A stretch of DNA of 11,484 nucleotides from Candidatus Uhrbacteria bacterium (GTDB taxonomy: Bacteria; Patescibacteriota; Patescibacteriia; 2-12-FULL-60-25), in NCBI GenBank assembly GCA_903828685.1, contig CAIKNB010000083.1, positions 1-11,484 on the forward strand. The letters are read 5' to 3'. Shown here piece by piece: positions 6,149 to 11,484 of this stretch (positions are counted from its first letter, which is position 1; each line of letters starts with the position of its first letter). The position numbers and the translations under genes are program-made. The notes beneath the pieces were generated by a model. The model did not search any database. It saw nothing but the letters and a program-made list of their open reading frames with translations, and was not told the origin of the DNA.

Positions 6149-9136
6149 TTAAGCCCGCGCTATGCCGATATTTACCTCGTCTTGATCCAATTTTACGCTG
6201 GCCGTAGCGTCGGATTGCTCAGGCAAAACTTCGCCCACTCCCCACGAAGCGGCGTGGAAGGATGGTGCAATCGTCGGCAAGCCGGCTTCCAGCATGTCGC
6301 GCAGTCCCTGATCGGCCGCGGCCAAATTCAGGCGGATGGCATCCTGCGGCGTGAGCCCCAAACTCTTGCGCAAATTCATGACGTGGCGCGAAAGCTCGCG
6401 CAGCATGCCTTTGCGCTTGAGCTCTGGCGTGATGACCGTATCCAGCTCCAAAGTCCAAGCATCGCTGCCCGTGTCGACTCCTCCGACCAGGACCACCTGT
6501 TCCAGATTCAATTCGTCGCGCACCAGGTCGGTCAGTTCGTTGCGCGCGGTCAGACGCGAAGCCACGGAAGCGTCGCGCATGTTCACCGTGAGCTTGGCCA
6601 GAGCCTGGCGCACCGGGATCTTGTGGCGCGCGCGCAGCTCCTGCCCGGCCGCCGCCACTCCGCGCACCCATTCCATATCTTTCAGAAGCTGCTCGTCCTG
6701 CAAACGCTGGTCGGCTTTGGGCCATTTCTCCAGATGTACGGACATCTTGGGTCCGCCCAATTCCTGATACAGCTTTTCGGCGAAGAACGGCGTGAACGGC
6801 GCCATGAGCCGCGCCGTCTCGAGCAGCACCTCGCGCAGCGTGCGCAGCGCATCCAGCTTGTCGTATTGGTCGGCGCCTTTCATGCGCTCGCGCGAACGCC
6901 TGAGCCACCAGGTGGAGATGTCGTCCACCCAGGGACGCAACGGACGGCTCGCAGCCACCAGGTCGTATTCATCCATGCCCTGGGTCACGGTGTTCGCGAC
7001 TGACATGAGGCGCGAATAGAGCCAGCGATCCAGCACATGCATGCTGCGCGGCTTGGAAATCTCCGGATGCTCGCCGCCGGCATACAGTTTATAGAAAGCC
7101 AAAACGTTCCACAGCGTACCGAACAGCGTACGTTGGATCACGGCGCAGTCTTTTTCTGCGAAGTTCAAGTTGTCGGCCTGCATCACCGGCGATGACAGCA
7201 GGTAATAACGCAACGTATCGGCGCCCAAGCGGTTCATGAGGTCCCATGGGTCGGGATAATTCTTGAGGCTCTTGGACATCTTCTTGCCGTCTTCGGCCAA
7301 AATCATGCCCGTGACAATCACGTCCTTGAAGGCCGGCTTGTTGAACAGCGCCGTGGAAAGCACATGCAGGGTATAGAACCAGCCGCGTGTCTGGTCCTGC
7401 GCTTCGGCGATAAAGTCGGCCGGGAAATTGTTGTCGAACCAGTTCTTGTTCTCGTGCGGATAGTGCACCGAAGCGTAAGGCATGCTGCCCGATTCGAACC
7501 AGCAATCGAATACCTCGGGGATGCGGTGCATGGTTTTGCCGCAGCTGCACGGCATGGTGATCTCGTCGATGAGCGGGCGGTGCAAATCGAGCTGCTTGCC
7601 GTTGCCGAGCTTGCGTCCCGAAGCCTCCTCCAGTTCGGCCACCGAGGCAAAGACGCGCGCTTCGCCGCAGTCCGCGCAGCTCCACACGGGCAGCGGTGCG
7701 CCCCAGTAACGCGTGCGCGAGATGCACCAATCAGGTGCCGCTTCCAGGCCGTTGCCGAAGCGTCCGGTCTTGAAAGTCTCCGGATGCCAGTTGATCTTCT
7801 TGGCCGCGTCCAGCATCTTGGGTTTGAGTTTGGTCACGTTGACGTAATACGCGGGCTGCGCCTTGTAGAACAGGAGGGTCTGGCAGCGCCAGCACAACGG
7901 CACGCTATGGGTGGTTGCCTCTTCGCGATACACCAGGCCGCGCGCACGCAGATCCTCCATGACCGGCGCGTCGGAATCCTTGATGTACAGGCCGGCGAAT
8001 TTTCCGGTCTCGGGTTTTTGCCTGCCTTCGTCATCCACGGTCACGACCACGGGCAGATCATGCGCTTTGGAAGCGAGGAAGTCCTCCTCGCCGAAAGCCG
8101 GCGCCGTGTGCACCACGCCCGTGCCGTCTTCCATGGTCACATAACCCATGGCGATGACTTGATAGATGGTCTTGCCGGCGCGCGCCGTGAGCTTTTCCAA
8201 ATCTTCCGGCGGCAAAGCGAACAACGGTTCGTAAGCCATGCCCACAAGGTCTGAGCCGTTCATCTTTTCCAGCACTTCGAAAGTCGGTTCGTTGTCGGAC
8301 AACGGATAATATTGCTTGAGCACGCTATGCATGAGCTTCTCCGCGAAGATGTAGTTTTCACCGGTCTCTTCCAGCTTGACTTTGACGTATAGCTCCTCGG
8401 GATGCACGGCCAAAGCCACGTTGGCCAATAGCGTCCACGGCGTGGTGGTCCAGGCCAATAAGTAAGTTTTGTCTTCGCCAACGACTTTGAACTTGAGCGT
8501 GACTGCTGGATCCTGCGCGTCGATGTACGAGTTGTTCATCGCGATCTCAAAGTTGGAGAGCGGCGTGGAGCAGCGCGGGCAGTAGAGCGACACGCGCAGG
8601 TCCTTGTAGATCAATTTCTTCTTCCACAATTCGGAAAAAGCCCACCACACGGATTCGGTGTAGTTGGCGTCCATGGTCCGATAGGCACCGTCGAAATCCA
8701 CCCAGCGACCGATGCGGTTCACGTACTTTTTCCATTCGCCGGTGTACTCCATGACTGAGACGCCGCAGGCCCGGTTGAATTTATCGATGCCGAAAGTCTC
8801 GATCTCGTGTTTGGAATTAAGTTTGAGCGACTTCTCCACCAGGTTCTCGACAGGCAGGCCGTGGCAATCCCAACCCCAGCGCCGCGGCACGCGGCAGCCT
8901 TGCATGGTGAAATAGCGCGGCACCGCATCCTTAATGACGGACTGGAGCAGGTGGCCGTAGTGCGGCAAGCCGTTGGCGAACGGCGGGCCATCATAAAACA
9001 CGTACGTCTTGTTTTCCGGACGCTCTTCGATGGAACGTTCAAAAATTTTCTCCTTGGCCCAAAAGGCCAGGGTCTCTTCCTCCATCTTGGGGAAATCGGG
9101 GCGCGCCGAAGCGGCTTGCGGTTCTTGGTCTGCCAT
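6149..9136 (-). CDS. ileS: Isoleucyl-tRNA synthetase, type 2
   Basis: This cytoplasmic enzyme charges tRNA-Ile and hydrolyses mischarged Val-tRNA-Ile. It is 995 aa long. The class I HIGH motif reads HYGH (59-62) and KMSKS is at 619-623. The CP1 editing domain (about 205-400) includes TWT-like AWTTTPWTLLANVA (228-241) and GTGVVHTAPAFGEEDF (338-353) with the editing Asp352. Cysteine pairs 186/189 with 415/418, and 487/490 with 530/532, could make two zinc sites, an arrangement I recall from the Thermus enzyme. FDCWFESGSMPYAS (543-556) and WGWDCHGLPVE (87-97) are typical of the eukaryote-like type 2 enzymes. That type often resists mupirocin, although resistance cannot be read here with certainty. 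The C-terminal zinc knuckle of the E. coli type is absent, as expected. The ATG at 9136 has no SD; the residues before FPKMEEETLAFW make a short extension. It has its own promoter and terminator. Confidence 0.98.
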   Translation of the reverse strand: MADQEPQAASARPDFPKMEEETLAFWAKEKIFERSIEERPENKTYVFYDGPPFANGLPHYGHLLQSVIKDAVPRYFTMQGCRVPRRWGWDCHGLPVENLVEKSLKLNSKHEIETFGIDKFNRACGVSVMEYTGEWKKYVNRIGRWVDFDGAYRTMDANYTESVWWAFSELWKKKLIYKDLRVSLYCPRCSTPLSNFEIAMNNSYIDAQDPAVTLKFKVVGEDKTYLLAWTTTPWTLLANVALAVHPEELYVKVKLEETGENYIFAEKLMHSVLKQYYPLSDNEPTFEVLEKMNGSDLVGMAYEPLFALPPEDLEKLTARAGKTIYQVIAMGYVTMEDGTGVVHTAPAFGEEDFLASKAHDLPVVVTVDDEGRQKPETGKFAGLYIKDSDAPVMEDLRARGLVYREEATTHSVPLCWRCQTLLFYKAQPAYYVNVTKLKPKMLDAAKKINWHPETFKTGRFGNGLEAAPDWCISRTRYWGAPLPVWSCADCGEARVFASVAELEEASGRKLGNGKQLDLHRPLIDEITMPCSCGKTMHRIPEVFDCWFESGSMPYASVHYPHENKNWFDNNFPADFIAEAQDQTRGWFYTLHVLSTALFNKPAFKDVIVTGMILAEDGKKMSKSLKNYPDPWDLMNRLGADTLRYYLLSSPVMQADNLNFAEKDCAVIQRTLFGTLWNVLAFYKLYAGGEHPEISKPRSMHVLDRWLYSRLMSVANTVTQGMDEYDLVAASRPLRPWVDDISTWWLRRSRERMKGADQYDKLDALRTLREVLLETARLMAPFTPFFAEKLYQELGGPKMSVHLEKWPKADQRLQDEQLLKDMEWVRGVAAAGQELRARHKIPVRQALAKLTVNMRDASVASRLTARNELTDLVRDELNLEQVVLVGGVDTGSDAWTLELDTVITPELKRKGMLRELSRHVMNLRKSLGLTPQDAIRLNLAAADQGLRDMLEAGLPTIAPSFHAASWGVGEVLPEQSDATASVKLDQDEVNIGIARA

Positions 9137-9150
9137 ATTTTTGTGTGTGT

Positions 9151-9179
9151 ATCATGATGTTTTAGAGCGATTTCGTCAA
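9151..9179 (-). promoter_or_regulatory. Promoter of ileS
   Basis: On the minus strand TTGACG (9174-9179) and CATGAT (9151-9156) are separated by 17 nt. They match the consensus at five and four positions. The -10 ends 14 nt before the ATG, leaving a leader of perhaps 7-8 nt with no room for an SD. No T-box leader is possible in so short a space. Confidence 0.55.
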
Positions 9180-9191
9180 TTCCTGACTGGC

Positions 9192-9220
9192 TTGGTATAC
9201 GCCTTATGGTCATGTATCCT
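9192..9220 (+). promoter_or_regulatory. Promoter of rpiB
   Basis: TTGGTA (9192-9197) and TATCCT (9215-9220) are 17 nt apart. The -10 ends nine nucleotides before the ATG at 9230, implying a leaderless or near-leaderless mRNA. The -35 lies only 12 bp from that of the divergent ileS promoter, so the two polymerase sites would overlap. Confidence 0.5.
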
Positions 9221-9229
9221 GTTAGCCAT

Positions 9230-9661
9230 ATGAAATACCAGGTAATTTTCATCGGCGCAGACCATGCGGGATTCAAGCTTAAAGAGCAGCTGAAAAAATC
9301 GTTAAAAAATGCGGTCATTGAAGACTTATCGCCTGATTTCAAGGCTGGCGATGATTATCCGATTGTCTCAAAACGTCTAGCCCAGGCCGTGACAAAGACC
9401 AAAGAGGCGCGCGGCATCCTGGTGTGCGGTTCGGGCGTGGGTGTGATCATGGCAGCCAACCGGATCAAAGGAGCGCGCGCGTTCGATGCTTTTGACGAGA
9501 AGACCGTGAAGCTGGCGCGCGAACACAACGATGCCAACATCATGGCGCTGTCGGGTTGGCGGCAGGATGCGAAAACTGCGAAAAAGTTGATCGGTATTTT
9601 CCTGAACACAAAATCCTCGACCGCAGCGCGACACCAGCGGCGGGTCAAACAATTAGGCTAA
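9230..9661 (+). CDS. rpiB: Ribose-5-phosphate isomerase B
   Basis: RpiB interconverts ribose 5-phosphate and ribulose 5-phosphate in the non-oxidative pentose phosphate pathway. The 143-aa product has the usual length. It shows GADHAG (9-14), DYP (42-44), CGSGVG (66-71) with the probable catalytic Cys66, the NRIKGARA strand (77-84), REHNDANIMALSGW (97-110) with conserved His99 and Asn100, and the C-terminal phosphate-binding RHQRRV (134-139). I chose the ATG at 9230 because it gives the standard family start just before the first beta strand. In-frame ATGs at 9206 and 9212 are upstream, the second overlapping the proposed -10 box. No SD is seen. The gene ends one nucleotide before the next ATG, so both are expected on one mRNA. 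A related sugar such as allose 6-phosphate cannot be excluded as substrate. Confidence 0.95.
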   Translation: MKYQVIFIGADHAGFKLKEQLKKSLKNAVIEDLSPDFKAGDDYPIVSKRLAQAVTKTKEARGILVCGSGVGVIMAANRIKGARAFDAFDEKTVKLAREHNDANIMALSGWRQDAKTAKKLIGIFLNTKSSTAARHQRRVKQLG

Positions 9662-9662
9662 T

Positions 9663-10295
9663 ATGAATGAAATCATCCCGGCGATCCTCGCCGCAGACGA
9701 ACAGACATTCCAACAGCGCCTCGACATCGCGAAAAAACTTTCGCCTGTCGTGCAAGTGGACGTGCTGGACCAAACTTTATATCCGGAAAGCAGTTGGTTC
9801 GATCCATTGGTCGCGCAGGAGATGGACGCGGCTTGCGACTTGGAATTGCACATCATGACCAGCCGGCCGGACAAAATCATCAAAGCCTGTTGCGGCTGGC
9901 GCAAGGTCAAACGCGTGATCTGGCACATCGAGGCGCATGTGGATCATGCCGAACTCCTGCTCCTGTGCCAGGAATACGGATTTGAGACCGGCTTGGCGTT
10001 GGCGCCCACGACCTCGGTTGACGACATCGAACCCTTCGCCGAAATGGTGGATGAGATTTTGGTTCTCGGCGTGGAACCGGGAAAATCCGGACAGACGCTT
10101 CAACCAGAAACCATCCAAAAAGCGCACGGCATCGCTTTGGCTTGGCCTGGCGTATGCGTGGGATTCGACGGCGGTGTGACCGCGCAAAGCATCCCCAAGC
10201 TAGCTGAAGCCGGAGTCTCGCGCTTCAATGCAGCCAGCGCGATTTTTGACGCGCCCAATGCAAAAGCGGCATTCGAGAAATTGCAAAATGCATAA
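9663..10295 (+). CDS. Divergent ribulose-phosphate 3-epimerase-like TIM-barrel protein
   Basis: The 210-aa sequence follows the ribulose-phosphate 3-epimerase pattern from end to end. It has IPAILAAD (5-12), QVDVLD (31-36), ELHIMTSRP (61-69), WHIEAH (87-92), a GLALAPTTSVDD strand (110-121), VLGVEPGKSGQ (134-144), FDGGV (168-172) and ASAIF (191-195). Rpe interconverts ribulose and xylulose 5-phosphates, using a metal held by two His and two Asp. Here Asp33, His63 and Asp169 remain, but the first metal His is Gln31 and the Ser of the PSIL motif is Ala7. The usual NPGFGGQ loop is EPGKSGQ. It may therefore be an epimerase with altered metal use or another activity on a similar sugar phosphate. 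Direct linkage to rpiB favours pentose phosphates. The TAATATG junction, with AGG seven nucleotides upstream, suggests coupled translation. Confidence 0.85.
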   Translation: MNEIIPAILAADEQTFQQRLDIAKKLSPVVQVDVLDQTLYPESSWFDPLVAQEMDAACDLELHIMTSRPDKIIKACCGWRKVKRVIWHIEAHVDHAELLLLCQEYGFETGLALAPTTSVDDIEPFAEMVDEILVLGVEPGKSGQTLQPETIQKAHGIALAWPGVCVGFDGGVTAQSIPKLAEAGVSRFNAASAIFDAPNAKAAFEKLQNA

Positions 10296-10300
10296 TAACC

Positions 10301-10328
10301 GTAGGGGCAGATAATCATTTGCCCCTAC
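10301..10328 (+). repeat. Inverted repeat / hairpin between the Rpe-like gene and the hydrolase-like gene
   Basis: GTAGGGGCA (10301-10309) pairs perfectly with TGCCCCTAC (10320-10328), and the helix can extend inwards by three pairs including one G-U. No T-tract follows on plus, so it is not a standard terminator. The GTAGGGGC...GCCCCTAC form resembles short dispersed palindromic (REP/MITE-like) elements that I know from many bacterial intergenic regions. Only one copy is in this window. It ends five nucleotides before the next ATG. Confidence 0.6.
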
Positions 10329-10333
10329 CTGAT

Positions 10334-10807
10334 ATGTCATTTCTTTTATTCGATACATATCTCGCAGTCATCAAAGGCGCGCCTGGCTCCAAGATGTTCA
10401 GGCACGCTTATCTTCTTATACAAGGAAAGAAGAGCGACGCCACGCAAAACGGCAACCTGTCCTGCGCCTTCTTCCCCGCTTTTGTCTTGAGATATTTCGA
10501 TTTGATAAAAAAACCACATCTGACCGTGTCCGGTTTGGTGGAGGATCTAGAAAGTTCGGGCTGGAAAAAAATCACACGCCCCAAATTAGGTTGCATCATC
10601 GTTTGGTCCGCCATGGACGACAAACACGACAAGAATTTTTCCTTCGGCCATCGGCACATAGGTTTTTATGCGGGCGAGGGAAAAGCCGTGAGCAATCTGT
10701 CATCAAGCGGTATGCCCGGGAAGCATCACTGGACCTTCGGTATTAAAAATGGAAAGCCCGTGAGAAAAATCCAAGCCATGTATTGGCATGAGGGACTCAA
10801 TAGATAG
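10334..10807 (+). CDS. NlpC/P60-like or CHAP-like cysteine hydrolase candidate
   Basis: A 157-aa protein with a plausible Cys-His hydrolase layout. Cys44 opens a hydrophobic helix (LSCAFFPAFVL, 42-52). The beta segment PKLGCIIVW (83-91) is followed by FGHRHIGFYAG (104-114), where His108 precedes a GFY strand. Asn121 (AVSNLSS) could be the third polar residue. A conserved-looking HHWTFG (131-136) follows. The order nucleophile Cys, strand, His, polar residue is that of NlpC/P60 and CHAP amidases, which cut peptidoglycan peptides. I recall similar proteins in Patescibacteria without an assigned role. There is no signal peptide, so it works inside or is exported unusually. I prefer the ATG at 10334; an in-frame TTG at 10319 would add five residues from the hairpin. 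Neither has an SD. The activity is inference. Confidence 0.75.
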   Translation: MSFLLFDTYLAVIKGAPGSKMFRHAYLLIQGKKSDATQNGNLSCAFFPAFVLRYFDLIKKPHLTVSGLVEDLESSGWKKITRPKLGCIIVWSAMDDKHDKNFSFGHRHIGFYAGEGKAVSNLSSSGMPGKHHWTFGIKNGKPVRKIQAMYWHEGLNR

Positions 10808-10836
10808 TAGCTAGAAGCTAGGAGCTAGGGATTAGG
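10802..10836 (+). repeat. Tandem heptamer repeat over the end of the hydrolase-like gene
   Basis: Five units of seven bases run in register: AGATAGT, AGCTAGA, AGCTAGG, AGCTAGG, GATTAGG. AGCTAG occurs exactly at 10809, 10816 and 10823. The first unit contains the last Arg codon and the TAG stop, so repeat and gene end overlap. AGCTAG is itself palindromic. It may be replication slippage or a fragment of a dispersed element. Confidence 0.75.
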
Positions 10837-10862
10837 TCGGGTATCGCCAAAAACGGCCAAAA

Positions 10863-10891
10863 TTGCTATGCTGATGGCATCATCATTAAAT
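10863..10891 (+). promoter_or_regulatory. Putative promoter of the secreted repeat protein
   Basis: TTGCTA (10863-10868) and TTAAAT (10886-10891) are 17 nt apart, four of six matches each. The -10 ends nine nucleotides before the ATG at 10901, the same distance as at rpiB. No SD is present, so a near-leaderless mRNA is likely. Confidence 0.45.
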
Positions 10892-10900
10892 TTTTATCTT

Positions 10901-11484
10901 ATGTTAAAACGATTCTTGACCGCTGCGCTCACCTTCGGAATGGCGCTCAGCCCGTTTCTGCCCGCGCAGGCAACTTCGATTTCTTCCGGCGACCTGATCA
11001 AAGGCCCAGGCGACACGGTCTACTATTATGGCGCGGACGCTAAGCGCTACGTTTTCCCCAACGTCAAGACTTACCAGAGCTGGTACTCGGATTTTTCTAC
11101 GCTCAAGACCCTGACGCTCGAGGAGCTGCAGCAAATCCCGCTGGCCAGTATCGTGACCTACCGCCCAGGTACCAGATTGGTCAAAGTCACCACAGATCCC
11201 AAAGTCTACGCCGTGGATGCGCATGGAACTCTGCGTTGGGTGCAGACCGAAGCCCTGGCTATCCAACTGTACGGCGCCGACTGGAGTAAGAAGGTGGATG
11301 ATGTGCCGGATGGATATTTCATCAACTACAAAATCGGCGCGCCCATTAGCTCCACAGCCGATTACATGCCCTCTACGGTCATGGCTGCAGACGCCAGCAT
11401 AAATTTTGACCTGAAACTTTCAGCCGCTGCACCCGTGACGCCTGTCACGCCCACGGCACCGACTTCGACCACGCCGACCGTGCC
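10901..11484 (+). CDS. Secreted repeat-domain protein (5' part; runs off the window)
   Basis: An open frame from the ATG at 10901 continues past the window end, giving 194 complete codons without a stop. Residues 1-24 form a clear signal peptide: LKR, a hydrophobic core and the cleavage motif AQA before Thr25. Residues about 30-150 hold a domain I know from Patescibacteria surface proteins. It contains VYYYGADAKRYVFPN (40-54), WYSDF (61-65), TYRPGTRLVKVTTDP (86-100) and VYAVDAHGTLRWVQTEA (102-118). Its two halves look like diverged copies, VYYYGADAKRYVF against VYAVDAHGTLRWV, with LYGADWS (123-129) as the second-half counterpart of SWYSDFS. From about 175 the chain becomes a Pro/Thr/Val linker (PVTPVTPTAPTSTTPTV), typical of exported spacer regions, so more domains probably follow. 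Function is unknown. Leu33-Ile34-Lys35-Gly36 begins the repeat as a LIKG motif. Confidence 0.88.
   Translation, partial: MLKRFLTAALTFGMALSPFLPAQATSISSGDLIKGPGDTVYYYGADAKRYVFPNVKTYQSWYSDFSTLKTLTLEELQQIPLASIVTYRPGTRLVKVTTDPKVYAVDAHGTLRWVQTEALAIQLYGADWSKKVDDVPDGYFINYKIGAPISSTADYMPSTVMAADASINFDLKLSAAAPVTPVTPTAPTSTTPTV

Noticed and set aside
6047..7003. A 318-codon plus-strand open frame antisense to the end of ileS
   Set aside because: It lies opposite clear IleRS sequence and runs through the kinase promoter and the ileS terminator. The product is rich in Arg, His and Gln without any recognisable motif, as expected of a GC-rich mirror frame.
7364..8254. A 296-codon plus-strand open frame inside ileS
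   Set aside because: It is antisense to the editing and catalytic domains of IleRS, has no promoter or SD, and its composition is that of a shadow frame.
9206..9229. Earlier RpiB starts at ATG 9206 or 9212
   Set aside because: They add residues before the family's first strand, and the second overlaps the proposed -10 box.
10301..10328. Intrinsic terminator of rpiB-rpe
   Set aside because: The hairpin is strong but no T-tract follows (CTGATATG), so I list it as an inverted repeat rather than a terminator.
10802..10836. CRISPR-like array
   Set aside because: Units are only seven bases, contiguous and without spacers. No cas gene is present, so it is a simple tandem repeat.
10904..11266. A 120-codon minus-strand open frame near the right end
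   Set aside because: It is antisense to the secreted protein with signal peptide that starts at 10901, and has no supporting signal.

Overview
The window looks like a chromosomal segment of a Patescibacteria (Candidate Phyla Radiation) bacterium using the standard bacterial code: genes end in TGA, TAG or TAA and no long gene needs UGA read as an amino acid. I infer the phylum from gene content, not from a database search. It holds a FemA/FemB-type ligase beside ruvA, a long type-2 IleRS, a small cysteine-hydrolase-like protein, and a secreted protein with a duplicated YYYGAD...RYVFPN domain that I know mainly from this group. Base composition is even, a little above 50% GC by eye, with no transposase, integrase, phage gene or CRISPR array.

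Layout. From 1 to 1111 on the plus strand there is a promoter, tRNA-Arg(CCG), a terminator and a three-TM membrane protein with two beta-sandwich domains. A terminator at 1122-1147 closes this convergent block. From 2529 down to 1165 (minus) lies an uncharacterised 454-aa cytoplasmic protein. From 4201 down to 2619 (minus) is a ruvA-femAB pair overlapping by ATGA. From 5990 down to 4293 (minus) is a Hanks-type Ser/Thr kinase with one TM helix and a TPR-like tail. From 9136 down to 6149 (minus) is ileS. After the divergent ileS/rpiB promoter region the plus strand carries rpiB, an Rpe-like epimerase, a 157-aa hydrolase-like protein flanked by a hairpin and a heptamer repeat, and the start of a secreted repeat protein that leaves the window.

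How the genes relate. Most are independent housekeeping or envelope units with their own promoters and terminators. rpiB and the Rpe-like gene are one nucleotide apart and belong to pentose-phosphate interconversion, although the epimerase has lost two conserved active-site residues. FemAB, the hydrolase-like protein, the secreted repeat protein and the three-TM protein are envelope or membrane candidates. The kinase could sense something across the membrane, but no partner phosphatase or substrate is visible.

Two kinds of translation start recur. The 454-aa protein and the kinase have 5' leaders with good Shine-Dalgarno sites. The three-TM protein, ruvA, rpiB, the terminal secreted protein and perhaps ileS have no SD and a -10-like hexamer only 9-14 nt before ATG, suggesting leaderless or near-leaderless mRNAs. 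No obviously new multi-gene system is present; the best leads are the kinase operator/hairpin, the altered Rpe active site, the leaderless starts and the uncharacterised proteins.
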